From Prochlorococcus marinus XMU1405 (GTDB taxonomy: Bacteria > Cyanobacteriota > Cyanobacteriia > PCC-6307 > Cyanobiaceae), in the NCBI RefSeq assembly GCF_017696275.1, contig NZ_JAAORF010000001.1:408174-472173 (forward strand): a DNA stretch of 64,000 bases, in the 5' to 3' direction. Numbering within the stretch: the first letter of the stretch is position 1; each line of letters opens with the position of its first letter. Shown piece after piece: positions 1-8,797 of this stretch. The notes beneath the pieces are model-generated. The model saw nothing but the letters and a program-made list of their open reading frames with translations. It was not told the DNA's origin and did not search any database. A program made the translations under genes and the position numbers.

Positions 1-127
1 TCGATGAAGTAGGTGAAGAAGAAAATCAAGAACAAATCACTTTAATCGATGAAGTAGGTGAAGAAGAAAATCAAGAACAAATCACTTTAATCGATGAAGT
101 AGGTGAAGAAGAAAATCAAGAACAAAT
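1..127 (+). repeat. 45-bp in-frame tandem repeat, nearly 3 copies
   Basis: Units start at 1, 46 and 91. The first two are identical over the visible 45 bases and the third diverges after about 37. The unit is a multiple of three and encodes 15 acidic residues, so copy-number change keeps the frame. Identity at DNA level suggests recent expansion. The array may extend left of the window. Confidence 0.9.
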
Positions 128-332
128 TAAACTTGAATCATCAAAAACTTTTGAAAATATTGAAGAAACAAAGTGGGAATCAAATGGCCTGGAAACTGCT
201 AGTAGTAATGGAATATCTAGCAAAAATCAAAATCATAATAAAATAAATAAATTTACTGAAACCCCAAAATTACCCTTACCTTATATTAAAAATTTAAGAA
301 AGTGGATTAACAACGATAAAAAAGCTAGTTAG
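1..332 (+). CDS. C-terminal part of an acidic tandem-repeat protein (5' end outside window)
   Basis: An open frame runs in from the left edge (first whole codon at base 3) to a TAG at 330-332, about 109 codons. It opens with a 15-residue unit, IDEVGEEENQEQITL, present almost three times, followed by a hydrophilic Ser/Asn/Lys-rich region and a short basic end (RKWINNDKKAS). There is no membrane segment or recognisable domain in the visible part. I do not recognise the protein. The repeat may continue upstream of the window. The frame is convergent with groL, whose stop lies 98 bases away. No function is proposed. Confidence 0.7.
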   Translation, partial: DEVGEEENQEQITLIDEVGEEENQEQITLIDEVGEEENQEQIKLESSKTFENIEETKWESNGLETASSNGISSKNQNHNKINKFTETPKLPLPYIKNLRKWINNDKKAS

Positions 333-429
333 CTAGAAAGAACCTAATGATATTAGTACAAGTTAAATAGTTCTCCTTCAAAGCCTGATTTAAGCATGAG
401 CCTTCATTTTTTCTAGTCTCTTTTTAGCT

Positions 430-2175
430 TTACATCATACCCGGCATACCCATGCCACCCATACCCGGCATACCCATGCCACCCATTCCTGGCATACCCA
501 TGCCACCCATTCCTGGCATACCCATGCCACCCATACCTGGCATACCCATGCCACCCATTCCTCCCATTGGATCTCCACCTGAACCTCCAGGGGCTGCGGC
601 TTCAGGCTCTGGAATATCTGCCATCGCAACTTCTGTTGTTAGGAGCATAGCTGCAATAGATACTGAATCTTGAAGAGCTAATCTTATTACTTTGGTTGGA
701 TCTAATATTCCTGAATCTTTTAAATCCTCATATTTTCCTGAATTAGCATTAAAACCTTTGTTAAGTCTTTTAATTTCAGCGACAACTACATCTCCATTAA
801 AACCAGCATTTTTTGCTATTTGTTTGGTGGGTTCCAAAAGGGCTTCTTTGACTATATTTATCCCTGTTCTTAAATCATCTGAAGATGTTTCACTTAAATT
901 TAAAAGGTCATCTGATATTTCAATTAAAGTTTGTCCTCCTCCAGAAACAACACCCTCTTCAATAGCAGCTTTCGTAGCATTAAGGGAATCTTCGATTCTC
1001 AACTTTTTATACTTCATCTCTGTTTCTGTAGCAGCCCCTACTTTGATAAGAGCTACTCCTCCGGCTAGTTTGGCTATCCTTTCATTGATTTTGTCCTGAT
1101 CATACTCAGATTCAGTTATATTGACTTCTCTCTTTAATTTCTCTACTCGCGCTTTAACTAAATCTTTAGTGTCTTCGAAGGCCACAATTGTAGTTTTATC
1201 CTTTGTAATAGTTATTTTTTTTGCTTTGCCTAAATCACTAATCGATACATTATCAAGTTTCATCGATTTATCTTCGCTAATTAACTTAGCGCCTGTAAGA
1301 ATTGAGATATCTTCAAGGGCAGCTTTTCTTCTCTCACCAAATAACGGGGCTCTCACGGAAGCTACATTTAAAACCCCACTATTCTTATTCAAAACCAGAG
1401 TGGTTAAAGCCTCTCCTTCGATATCTTCAGCAAGAATAAGAAAAGGTGAGCCTGACTTCTGAATTTCTTCAAGTATTGGCACTAGATCAACCAAAGTTGA
1501 GATTTTTTGATCAGTTATTAATATTTTAGGGTTTTCAAGTTCACAAACTTGTCTTTCTTGGTCTGTTACGAAATATGGAGAACTATAACCTCTATCAAAA
1601 GACATTCCTTCAGTTATATCTAATTCTGTTTCTAGTGATTGAGATTCTTCAACAGTTATTACACCATCTGACGTAACAATATCCATTGCTTTAGAGATTA
1701 TAGATCCAATTTCTTCATCACCTCCAGCACTAACTGTTGCAACTTTTTGGATGTCAGAACCACTTAATGAAATACTTTTGGAACTTAATTTTTCTAAGAT
1801 AAAAGCAAGGCCTGCCTCCATACCTTTTTTTAACTCCATAGGGTTGGCGCCAGAAGCAATATTTTTTAATCCCTCCTGAACCATCTTCTGAGTTAAAATG
1901 GTTGCTGTTGTTGTTCCATCACCAGCACTCTCTTTTGTCTTGGATGCAACTTGTTCTATTAATTTCGCACCTAAATTAGAAATAGGGTTTTCAATCTCGA
2001 TTTCTTTAGCAACTGTAGATCCATCTCTTACTATATCTGGCGAACCAAATTTCTTTTCTATTACAACGTTTTTTGCTTTTGGCCCAATAGTAACCTTTAC
2101 TGCATTAGCTACAAAATTCACACCTTTTTCTAGCGCTTCTCTTGATTCATTAGAAAAACTTAACTGTTTAGCCAT
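430..2175 (-). CDS. groL: Chaperonin GroEL (groES-less copy)
   Basis: 581-aa ATP-dependent cytosolic chaperonin (Hsp60). The N-terminus [18 protein letters not shown], the DGTTTATIL nucleotide-binding loop at about residues 87-95 and the GGGQTLIEI region near 415 are typical of the family. Cyanobacteria usually carry two groL genes. No groES precedes this one; upstream is a divergent small membrane gene. The C-terminus is an unusually long Gly/Met/Pro tail made of GMPGMGGM units, compared with a few GGM repeats in typical GroEL. I saw no CIRCE-type inverted repeat in the 131-bp upstream gap. ATG start at 2175. The numbering of the two paralogues is not decided here. Confidence 0.96.
   Translation of the reverse strand: MAKQLSFSNESREALEKGVNFVANAVKVTIGPKAKNVVIEKKFGSPDIVRDGSTVAKEIEIENPISNLGAKLIEQVASKTKESAGDGTTTATILTQKMVQEGLKNIASGANPMELKKGMEAGLAFILEKLSSKSISLSGSDIQKVATVSAGGDEEIGSIISKAMDIVTSDGVITVEESQSLETELDITEGMSFDRGYSSPYFVTDQERQVCELENPKILITDQKISTLVDLVPILEEIQKSGSPFLILAEDIEGEALTTLVLNKNSGVLNVASVRAPLFGERRKAALEDISILTGAKLISEDKSMKLDNVSISDLGKAKKITITKDKTTIVAFEDTKDLVKARVEKLKREVNITESEYDQDKINERIAKLAGGVALIKVGAATETEMKYKKLRIEDSLNATKAAIEEGVVSGGGQTLIEISDDLLNLSETSSDDLRTGINIVKEALLEPTKQIAKNAGFNGDVVVAEIKRLNKGFNANSGKYEDLKDSGILDPTKVIRLALQDSVSIAAMLLTTEVAMADIPEPEAAAPGGSGGDPMGGMGGMGMPGMGGMGMPGMGGMGMPGMGGMGMPGMGGMGMPGMM
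440..559 (-). repeat. 24-bp tandem repeat encoding the GroEL Gly-Met tail
   Basis: Five 24-base units differ only at two or so positions (ccc/cct and ata/att variants). On the minus strand they encode GMPGMGGM repeats at the GroEL C-terminus. The unit keeps the reading frame. The open frame seen on the opposite strand (MPPIPGIP repeats) is a by-product of the repeat. Confidence 0.92.
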
Positions 2176-2306
2176 GTTTACTCAATCTTTTGTCTTATTC
2201 TAATCTCCCATAGAATCATTTTTAAGGGATATTTAATTAAGTGGGGAAAGCCGAATTTCTTTTAATAGGACATACAAATTAACTCAAATAAGAGTATCTT
2301 TAAGTT

Positions 2307-2486
2307 ATGGAAGAAACAAATAATCTTATTTTTACTCTTACTGCAATCCTCGCGATTGCTATGACATTAATATACTTTCCTTTAAGATTTTTCTTAACAT
2401 TAACTGCTAGAAGTCGAAGACTAAAACTTTTGCAAAAAATTAGAAGGTTGAGGGATGAATTAGGCCAGCCTTATGAAAGTACATGA
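2307..2486 (+). CDS. Small membrane protein, conserved hypothetical type
   Basis: A 59-aa frame from ATG 2307 to TGA 2484-2486. It starts MEETNNLIFTLTAILAIAMT, forming one hydrophobic segment at about residues 8-32, followed by a strongly basic stretch (TARSRRLKLLQKIRRLRDE). This is the layout of a single-pass protein with a positive cytoplasmic tail. Its stop abuts the fabG stop at 2487 with no spacer. It is divergent from groL and has its own 131-bp upstream region. I do not recognise a family and no function is inferred. Clean amphipathic composition and perfect fit into the only gap support a real gene. Confidence 0.75.
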   Translation: MEETNNLIFTLTAILAIAMTLIYFPLRFFLTLTARSRRLKLLQKIRRLRDELGQPYEST

Positions 2487-3236
2487 CTAAATACTCATAC
2501 CCCCGTCTATACTGATTGTCTGTCCTGTAATGTAACTTCCTGCATCATTTGAAACTAAGAATGACACTAAGTTTGCAATTTGAGTACAACTTCCTAATTT
2601 CCCTAAAGGAATAACTTTTAGAATCTCTTCAGTATTAAGTTTTTCAGTCATCTCTGTTTCTATAAAACCTGGAGCTATTGCATTAACATTTATACCTCTT
2701 GAGGCAAATTCTTTAGCGCAAGTTTTGGTAAATCCAATAACTCCAGCTTTGGCTGCAGAATAATTTGCTTGTCCAGGATTACCAATTATGCCAACAACAG
2801 ATGAAATATTTACGATGCTACCACTTCTTTTTTTCATCATAAATTTTGAAGCATATTTTGTACAAAGAAAAACTCCTTTTAAGTTTGTATTTAGTACATC
2901 ATCCCATTGTTCCGATTTCATTCTCATCAATAGTCCATCTCTAGTAATTCCAGCATTGTTAATGAGGATATCAATATTGCCATTAATTTTGATTATTTCT
3001 TCAAAAGCTGAACTGACAGAATCCTCTTTTGAAACATCAAATTTTAATTTATGAGCTTTACCTCCTGAATTTTTTATTAAATTTACAACTTCTTCAGCTT
3101 TTTCATCAGAAGAAGAGTAATTAATAAAAACTTCTGCTCCCAATCGGCTTAGTTCTAAAGCAATTTCTTTACCAATTCCTCTGCTAGCTCCAGTGATTAA
3201 AGCAATTTTTCCTGATAATGAATCTTTATTGGACAT
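2487..3236 (-). CDS. fabG: 3-oxoacyl-[acyl-carrier-protein] reductase
   Basis: 249-aa short-chain dehydrogenase that reduces 3-ketoacyl-ACP with NADPH in fatty acid elongation. The cofactor motif GASRGIG is at about 16-22, NNAG at 93-96, and the catalytic set is Ser145/146, Tyr159 and Lys163 (ANYSAAKAGV). Length and C-terminus (GQTISIDGGMSI) match bacterial FabG. Start ATG at 3236. It stands alone, divergent from ispD and back to back at its stop with the 59-aa membrane gene. FabG-like SDRs can act on other substrates, but this sequence is close to the housekeeping form. Confidence 0.93.
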   Translation of the reverse strand: MSNKDSLSGKIALITGASRGIGKEIALELSRLGAEVFINYSSSDEKAEEVVNLIKNSGGKAHKLKFDVSKEDSVSSAFEEIIKINGNIDILINNAGITRDGLLMRMKSEQWDDVLNTNLKGVFLCTKYASKFMMKKRSGSIVNISSVVGIIGNPGQANYSAAKAGVIGFTKTCAKEFASRGINVNAIAPGFIETEMTEKLNTEEILKVIPLGKLGSCTQIANLVSFLVSNDAGSYITGQTISIDGGMSI

Positions 3237-3329
3237 TATGAAATTTTTATAATTTTCAATCGTAGTACTATTTGTGTAAAGATATTGCTTTTATTTATAA
3301 TTGTCTAGAAAATATTAAAACCTTCTATT

Positions 3330-4001
3330 GTGCACTTTTTAATACCAGCTGCAGGGAGCGGTAGCAGAATGAAAGCTGGAAAAAATAAATTACTTATTGA
3401 TTTAGAGGGAGAGTCTTTGATTTATTGGACACTTAAATCTGTATTTTCTGCAAGCTCAACAAATTGGGTTGGAATAATTGGGCAACCGAAAGATAAAAAT
3501 TTATTATTAAATTCAGCAAAGGATCTTGCCCATAAAGTTCATTGGATAAATGGTGGGGACACCAGACAACAGTCAGTTTTTAATGGTTTAAAAGCGCTGC
3601 CAAAAGATGCTGAAAAAGTTTTAATACATGATGGTGCTAGATGTCTAATTAATCCTGAATTGATAGACCTTTGTGCTAAGCAATTAGATGAAAATGAAGC
3701 TGTAATTTTGGCTACTAAGGTAACTGACACAATAAAGATTGTTGATAATGAAGGTTTTATTAAAGAAACACCAGATAGAAATTATTTATGGGCTGCGCAA
3801 ACTCCTCAGGGCTTTTTAGTAGATAGATTAAAAAAAGCTCATAAGATGGCAATTGATAAAAACTGGATTGTCACAGATGATGCCTCTCTATTCGAAATGC
3901 TTAATTGGAAGGTAAAGATTATTGAAGGTACTTATTCAAATATAAAAATCACATCCCCTATAGATTTGAAAATAGCAAAACTTTTTGTGAAGAACTCCTA
4001 G
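3330..4001 (+). CDS. ispD: 2-C-methyl-D-erythritol 4-phosphate cytidylyltransferase
   Basis: 223-aa enzyme of the MEP isoprenoid pathway that couples CTP and MEP to give CDP-ME, feeding carotenoid, phytol and quinone synthesis. The nucleotide-binding signature PAAGSGSRMKAGKNK is at residues 6-20, HDGARCLI marks the metal site around 100, and WAAQTPQGF near 153 is typical. The start codon is GTG at 3330, chosen because the family begins directly with the nucleotide-binding strand. The 3' end abuts the ldcA-like stop with no spacer. Confidence 0.94.
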   Translation: MHFLIPAAGSGSRMKAGKNKLLIDLEGESLIYWTLKSVFSASSTNWVGIIGQPKDKNLLLNSAKDLAHKVHWINGGDTRQQSVFNGLKALPKDAEKVLIHDGARCLINPELIDLCAKQLDENEAVILATKVTDTIKIVDNEGFIKETPDRNYLWAAQTPQGFLVDRLKKAHKMAIDKNWIVTDDASLFEMLNWKVKIIEGTYSNIKITSPIDLKIAKLFVKNS

Positions 4002-4871
4002 TTAAAAAGGTTTATCGATACTAAGAATTCCGTTATCACCATCTAAGGTTGCTTTATATCCATAAGGAATACAAGCATTCCCTGATATGTGGCCTACGGG
4101 GAGGTCAAAAAGAATAGGAAAATCATACCCTTGGAGTCTTTCAATAATGCAGTTTTTTAGTAAATCTTTCCATTCAAGGTCACAGGAATCATTAGAAAAA
4201 CTTCCGAATCCAATACCCGCAATTTCAGTAAGTATTTTAGTCATTCTGAGGTAAGTCAACATGCGATCAATTTTATAAATATCTTCATTAATATCTTCAA
4301 AAATTATTATTTTCCCTTTGCAATCCGGAAAGTGACTAGTACCAATTAAAAAAGTAGCAATAGTTAAGTTGGAAACGATAATTTCTCCTTTAGCTTGCCC
4401 ACTTCTTAAGGGAATTCCTCTTATGTCCTCAACATATCCCTCAAAAAGTAAATTTCTTAATCTTTCAAGACTCCACTCTGGCTCTTTGAAAAGGCCAGTA
4501 AGCATGGGGCCATGAATAGAACCAATAAATCCTTGAGAATATTTAGATAATAATAAAGAACATGTATCTGAGAATCCAAGCATTAAACCATGCTGCCAAG
4601 AAGGTTCTTTTTCTAAAAGTCTTGCTGAACCCCAGCCTCCTTTTGCAAAAATGATTAGCTTACTATTCTGTGCTTTTTCCAGTTCTTCAAATCTAGTTAG
4701 ATCATCACCTGCAAAATAACCAAATTTTTTTGATAGAGAATTATTTTCATTAATTTCCAAGCCCCAGTTTTTTAAGATTTCTATGCCTTTTTGAAAATTT
4801 TCTTCTTCATCAATAAAGGAGCCTGGAGCTAAAATATCTATTAGATCTCCTTTTTTTAATCTAAAAACCAT
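4002..4871 (-). CDS. LD-carboxypeptidase-like protein (peptidase S66)
   Basis: 289-aa member of the MccF/LdcA S66 family. LdcA trims the terminal D-Ala from murein tetrapeptides during peptidoglycan recycling; MccF relatives cleave microcin-type amides. The Ser nucleophile lies in GFSDTCS (about residue 96), the Glu in IFEDINEDIYKIDRML, and the His in GHISGNACIPYG near the C-terminus, so the Ser-Glu-His set is present. There is no signal peptide, so it should be cytosolic. It is 9 bp downstream of ubiA on the same strand and converges with ispD at zero distance. The exact substrate is not visible from sequence. Confidence 0.88.
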   Translation of the reverse strand: MVFRLKKGDLIDILAPGSFIDEEENFQKGIEILKNWGLEINENNSLSKKFGYFAGDDLTRFEELEKAQNSKLIIFAKGGWGSARLLEKEPSWQHGLMLGFSDTCSLLLSKYSQGFIGSIHGPMLTGLFKEPEWSLERLRNLLFEGYVEDIRGIPLRSGQAKGEIIVSNLTIATFLIGTSHFPDCKGKIIIFEDINEDIYKIDRMLTYLRMTKILTEIAGIGFGSFSNDSCDLEWKDLLKNCIIERLQGYDFPILFDLPVGHISGNACIPYGYKATLDGDNGILSIDKPF

Positions 4872-4880
4872 ATTTAAAAT

Positions 4881-5789
4881 TTATGAGGCAATAATAATTC
4901 CTAATAAAATGACTCCTCCATATATTGATTGATTTTTGAAGTGATTACCAATATTTTTTATTGATTGCTTTTCTTCAGGAAATACCTTTAGTATATCTCG
5001 CTGCATTAAGATTGCCGTTGTAAGCCAAATTGGCCAAAATATAAAATCCATTTGATTAATAAATCCGCATAATGCCAGAAAAATAGAACTTAATAAATAA
5101 CAAATTTGAATAGTTATTCTTGTGTTATTCTGTAGGTTAACAGCTGAACTATTTATTCCAATTTCGATATCATATTTTTTATCCGCTAAAGCATAAATCG
5201 TGTCAAAGCCAAAAGTCCAAAAAATAGTAGCTAGCCAGCAAAACAATAAAACAACACTATTCAAATTGCCTTCATTTGCGGCCCATGGAATTAAGACAGC
5301 AAAACCCCAGCATATGGATAAGATTAATTGAGGATATTTAAACCATCTTTTGGCAGAAGGATAAATTAAAATAATAGGTAAAGCTAAAAAAGCAAGAGAT
5401 ATGGAAAGGATCCTGCCAGGTTGAGGTAGTGACAAAGTTAAAAAGAAACTACATAAAATTAAAAAGAAAAGAATTGAATAAGCCGTTTTAAGGCCGATTT
5501 TATTTGCAGCTAGAGGTCTATTTTTTGTCCTAAAGACTCTTTGATCAATTTTTTTGTCCCAAATATCATTTACTACGCAGCCTAATCCACTTACTAGTAG
5601 CCCTCCCAGGATTATTCTTAACAACATTAAAAATGATGGATTAGCATCTGGGGTTAAATATAAACTCCATCCAGCAGGAATAAGTAAGATCATTCTTCCA
5701 GTCGGCTTATTCCACCTCAATAATTCAATAAAATTATTTAATTTAATTTGTCGATTTTTATTTCGCATATAACCTATTGTATATTTCAT
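4881..5789 (-). CDS. ubiA: 4-hydroxybenzoate polyprenyltransferase (plastoquinone pathway)
   Basis: 302-aa integral membrane prenyltransferase with about eight hydrophobic segments. Two Asp-rich motifs bind Mg-diphosphate: NDIWDKKIDQRVFRTKNRP near 85-103 and YALADKKYDIEIG near 200. In cyanobacteria this enzyme attaches the solanesyl chain to 4-hydroxybenzoate for plastoquinone. Start ATG 5789 is used; a second ATG at 5768 (MRNKNRQIK) is an equally good start. The divergent neighbour is ppx. Confidence 0.92.
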   Translation of the reverse strand: MKYTIGYMRNKNRQIKLNNFIELLRWNKPTGRMILLIPAGWSLYLTPDANPSFLMLLRIILGGLLVSGLGCVVNDIWDKKIDQRVFRTKNRPLAANKIGLKTAYSILFFLILCSFFLTLSLPQPGRILSISLAFLALPIILIYPSAKRWFKYPQLILSICWGFAVLIPWAANEGNLNSVVLLFCWLATIFWTFGFDTIYALADKKYDIEIGINSSAVNLQNNTRITIQICYLLSSIFLALCGFINQMDFIFWPIWLTTAILMQRDILKVFPEEKQSIKNIGNHFKNQSIYGGVILLGIIIAS

Positions 5790-5890
5790 AACTTTAAATA
5801 ATCTTACTAGGATTAAATGATATCTATTATTTAATAATCAATTTTGGGTATATTTATTAATGGATTAAAGATATCTGCATCTCATAGAAA

Positions 5891-7501
5891 ATGATAAATA
5901 AGAAAATGATAAATAAAAAAGATTTAAGATATTTTCAGGAGAATCAAATTTTAGTAGCTTCGATAGATATTGGAACTAACTCTACACATCTCTTGGTAGC
6001 AGAAATTAATCTGGAATTAAAATCATTTTCAATAAAATTCACTGATAAATCAACCACTCGTCTTGGAGAAAGAGATGAGGAGGGAAATCTTACTGAAGAA
6101 TCAATCCAAAGAGCATTAGTTACTCTTAAGCGATTTAAGGAATATTGTAAAAGTAATGGAGTAAAAGAAATAGTAACAGCAGCAACAAGTGCAGTTAGGG
6201 AATCTCCAAACGGTCAGGATTTTATTAGAAGAGTTCTTGATGAAACTAATATTCAAATAGAAATGATAAGTGGTTCTGAGGAAGCCAGATTAATTTACCT
6301 TGGTGTTCTCTCTGGTATGGCTTTTGAGGATCAGTCTTTTGTAATCATAGATATTGGAGGAGGATCTACAGAATTAATACTTGCAGATAAAAAAGATGCA
6401 ATAGCTCTTACCAGTTCGAGAATTGGTGCGGTAAGGCTTAAGAATGATTTTTTTAATAAAGAGTCTATGAATTCAGAAAGATCTAGTTTTCTAAAAACTT
6501 TTATTCAAGGATCTTTAGAACCATCCGTTCGAAAAATAAAGACTAGATCTAAGGGAGATAAGACTTTATCTATGATTGCAACAAGTGGCACTGCAACCTC
6601 ATTAGGAAATTTGATTTCAGAAGATTTAGGAGAATCTAAACAAAAGTTGCATGGCTATAAATTTAAAAGGGAAAATTTAAAGATTGTATTGGAAAAACTA
6701 ATTAAATTGCCAGTTTCGGAAATCAAGAAAATACCTTCATTAAGTGAGAGAAGATCAGAAATAATTATTCCAGGCGCATTGATATTAAACACCGCAATGG
6801 AGATGTTGAACTTTAATGAATTAATAATAAGTGAGAGGGCACTTCGAGAGGGTTTAGTGGTTGATTGGATGCTTCGCAAAGGGATAATAAAAAACGAGTT
6901 AAGTATTCAAAGCAATATTAGAAAAACAACCATAGTTCATCAGGCCAGAAAGTTTGGAGTAGACAATACAAGAGCTGAGAAAGTTATCGATATTGCCTTT
7001 CAAATCTATGATCAGACTAAAAATATCTTTCATAGCGATAATGACCCTAAAGCTAAAGAACTTCTTTGGGCAGCTTCTAATCTTTATAATTGTGGGAAAT
7101 ATGTGAATGTTGGTTCATATCATAAACACTCTTGGTACTTAATAAAAAATTGTGAGTTGTTGGGATATTCTGAAGCAGAAACAAATATTATTGCTTCGAT
7201 CGCTAGATACCATAGAAAGACTCTACCCAAGAAAAGACATGAGTCTTGGCAAAATTTAATATCCAAAGAAGATAAAACATTAGTTCTAGAAATGTCATTA
7301 ATTTTGAGACTAGCAGCATCTCTTGATCAAAGACCTGATAAGGTAATCTCCTCAGTTCAAATAAAATTGCAGGAAAATATTCTTACTTTTGAACTTTTGC
7401 CTTTAATTAAAAACCATGATCTTTTACTTGAAAAATGGAACTTAGGGTTATGCCGTAATGTAGTAAAAGAACTTAAGAATTTGGATTTAAAAGTTATTTA
7501 A
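5891..7501 (+). CDS. ppx: Exopolyphosphatase / Ppx-GppA phosphatase
   Basis: 536-aa protein that releases phosphate from polyphosphate ends (Ppx) or hydrolyses pppGpp (GppA); sequence favours the longer Ppx type. The ASKHA-fold motifs are IDIGTNSTHLL at about 25-35 and DIGGGSTELI near 155. An HD-like helical domain follows from about 330. The first ten residues are a duplicated MINKK encoded by a 15-bp direct repeat that also duplicates the start codon (5891 and 5906). The stop is interlocked with the convergent RodZ-like gene (TTAA at 7498-7501). Confidence 0.92.
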   Translation: MINKKMINKKDLRYFQENQILVASIDIGTNSTHLLVAEINLELKSFSIKFTDKSTTRLGERDEEGNLTEESIQRALVTLKRFKEYCKSNGVKEIVTAATSAVRESPNGQDFIRRVLDETNIQIEMISGSEEARLIYLGVLSGMAFEDQSFVIIDIGGGSTELILADKKDAIALTSSRIGAVRLKNDFFNKESMNSERSSFLKTFIQGSLEPSVRKIKTRSKGDKTLSMIATSGTATSLGNLISEDLGESKQKLHGYKFKRENLKIVLEKLIKLPVSEIKKIPSLSERRSEIIIPGALILNTAMEMLNFNELIISERALREGLVVDWMLRKGIIKNELSIQSNIRKTTIVHQARKFGVDNTRAEKVIDIAFQIYDQTKNIFHSDNDPKAKELLWAASNLYNCGKYVNVGSYHKHSWYLIKNCELLGYSEAETNIIASIARYHRKTLPKKRHESWQNLISKEDKTLVLEMSLILRLAASLDQRPDKVISSVQIKLQENILTFELLPLIKNHDLLLEKWNLGLCRNVVKELKNLDLKVI

Positions 7502-7986
7502 TTTTTAATAAGTTCTTGTTTTGGAATTTGATTCTGAGAAGAATCTGAAAATAAATTGAAAATTAAGGACGATGCGATTAGTCCGAGAAAGCCTGAAATT
7601 AAAATAAATAATAGAAACCCTACTGGATTGAGATTCTTAGATTGACTAGATTTATAATTTTTTTTTGAAACTTCTTCAACTATTTCTTCAATTTTCACTT
7701 CTTTCCTCTCTGTCTTAAATTCGTCCATTATAAATTTTGTATCAAGTTTGAGCTTCTGTGAAATACGTCTAATCATTGCCTTGACAAATACTTTTTCAGG
7801 TAGCTTTTCTTCACAACCTTCTTCTATGGCTTCAAGTTGATGAGCTCCGATTTTTAAATCAGAAGACAATTCTTCAATAGATTGATTTCTACTTAATCTA
7901 GCCTCTTTAATAAAATTTCCAATTCTCTTTAAAGAGGAATTTTCTCCATTATTGTCGTTTGCCGAAACAGATTTTATTTCTTTCAA
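7498..7986 (-). CDS. RodZ-like helix-turn-helix membrane protein
   Basis: 162 aa. A Cro/C1-type helix-turn-helix sits at about residues 20-80 (RIGNFIKEARLSRNQSIEEL, GAHQLEAIEEG), followed by a charged linker and one membrane segment near 120-145 (PVGFLLFILISGFLGLIASS). This is the order found in RodZ, which links MreB to the wall synthesis machinery. The usual periplasmic C-terminal domain is nearly absent, only about 15 residues. So it may be a shortened RodZ or a membrane-bound regulator. It lies 55 bp from cobM; its stop overlaps the ppx stop by 4 bp. Confidence 0.75.
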   Translation of the reverse strand: MKEIKSVSANDNNGENSSLKRIGNFIKEARLSRNQSIEELSSDLKIGAHQLEAIEEGCEEKLPEKVFVKAMIRRISQKLKLDTKFIMDEFKTERKEVKIEEIVEEVSKKNYKSSQSKNLNPVGFLLFILISGFLGLIASSLIFNLFSDSSQNQIPKQELIKN

Positions 7987-8041
7987 AGTAAGTAAATTTT
8001 TACTAATTATAGTAATTAAAAATTTTCTATCAACTTTAAGA

Positions 8042-8797
8042 TTATTTATTCCTAAAGAGATGTTTATAAGATGGATTATAAAGATTAGATCTTTTTTGAG
8101 AATTACTAATTGCTGGGCTAATTATGTAAATGGTTGTTCTAATTAGTTTTTTCGCAATAGAAAATTTTTCCATATCTTTTAATTCTATTAATGATGTCCA
8201 ACCATCATCCCAAGATACTCTGAATCCAACAATCACTTTAGTCTCTGGAGGGTAAAACTCTAGTAGTGTGTCTTGAGACCTTTTCACATGCCTAGCACTT
8301 AAATAAAGACATATTGAGGAATTGTGTTTCGCAAGATCTTTCAGAGATTCTTTTTCGGGCATCCCTGTTCGCCCTCCTGCTCTAGTTAAAATTATTGTTT
8401 GCGTTACTTCAGGGATGGTTAACTCAGCTTCATGATATGCTGCAGCAACTTGAAAAGCACTTACTCCAGGAACAACCTCGATTTCAATTTTTTCATTTTT
8501 TAAAATTTCGATTTGTTCTCTAATTGCTCCAAAAAGGCAAGGGTCTCCATCATGCAACCTTACAACAGTTTTCCCTGCCTGAAATTTTTCTATCATAATT
8601 GAGGTGATTTGCTCTAAGTTAAGTGAACTCGTTTTTATTTTTTCAGAACCTTCTTTAGCAGAATCTAAAATCTTTTCAGGAATTAGAGAATCAGTCCAAA
8701 TAATGACATCTGCAATTTTTATCTTTTTTAATGCTTTTAAAGTTAATAATTCTGGATCGCCTGGACCAACACCAATAAAGGATATTTTGTTATCCAT
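8042..8797 (-). CDS. cobM: Precorrin-4 C11-methyltransferase
   Basis: About 251-aa SAM-dependent methyltransferase of the corrin ring in cobalamin (pseudocobalamin in this group) synthesis. Family motifs: [18 protein letters not shown] at the N-terminus, [13 protein letters not shown] around 83, and [13 protein letters not shown] around 116. I chose ATG 8797 (MDNKISF) because the family starts directly at the first strand. An ATG at 8815 would add MGKIER and lengthen the overlap with lgt from 8 to 26 bp. It is probably co-transcribed after lgt. Other cobalamin genes here (cobK, cobO) are dispersed. Confidence 0.93.
   Translation of the reverse strand: MDNKISFIGVGPGDPELLTLKALKKIKIADVIIWTDSLIPEKILDSAKEGSEKIKTSSLNLEQITSIMIEKFQAGKTVVRLHDGDPCLFGAIREQIEILKNEKIEIEVVPGVSAFQVAAAYHEAELTIPEVTQTIILTRAGGRTGMPEKESLKDLAKHNSSICLYLSARHVKRSQDTLLEFYPPETKVIVGFRVSWDDGWTSLIELKDMEKFSIAKKLIRTTIYIISPAISNSQKRSNLYNPSYKHLFRNK

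Noticed and set aside
1-127. CRISPR array
   Set aside because: Units are contiguous with no spacers, in frame with a gene. The same holds for the arrays at 440-559 and 34041-34176.
452-673. Repeat-rich open frame (MPPIPGIP repeats) opposite the groL tail
   Set aside because: It is the complementary strand of the 24-bp GroEL repeats; no independent start context or neighbour support.
2176-2306. CIRCE element for heat-shock control of groL
   Set aside because: No TTAGCACTC-type inverted repeat is present in the gap.
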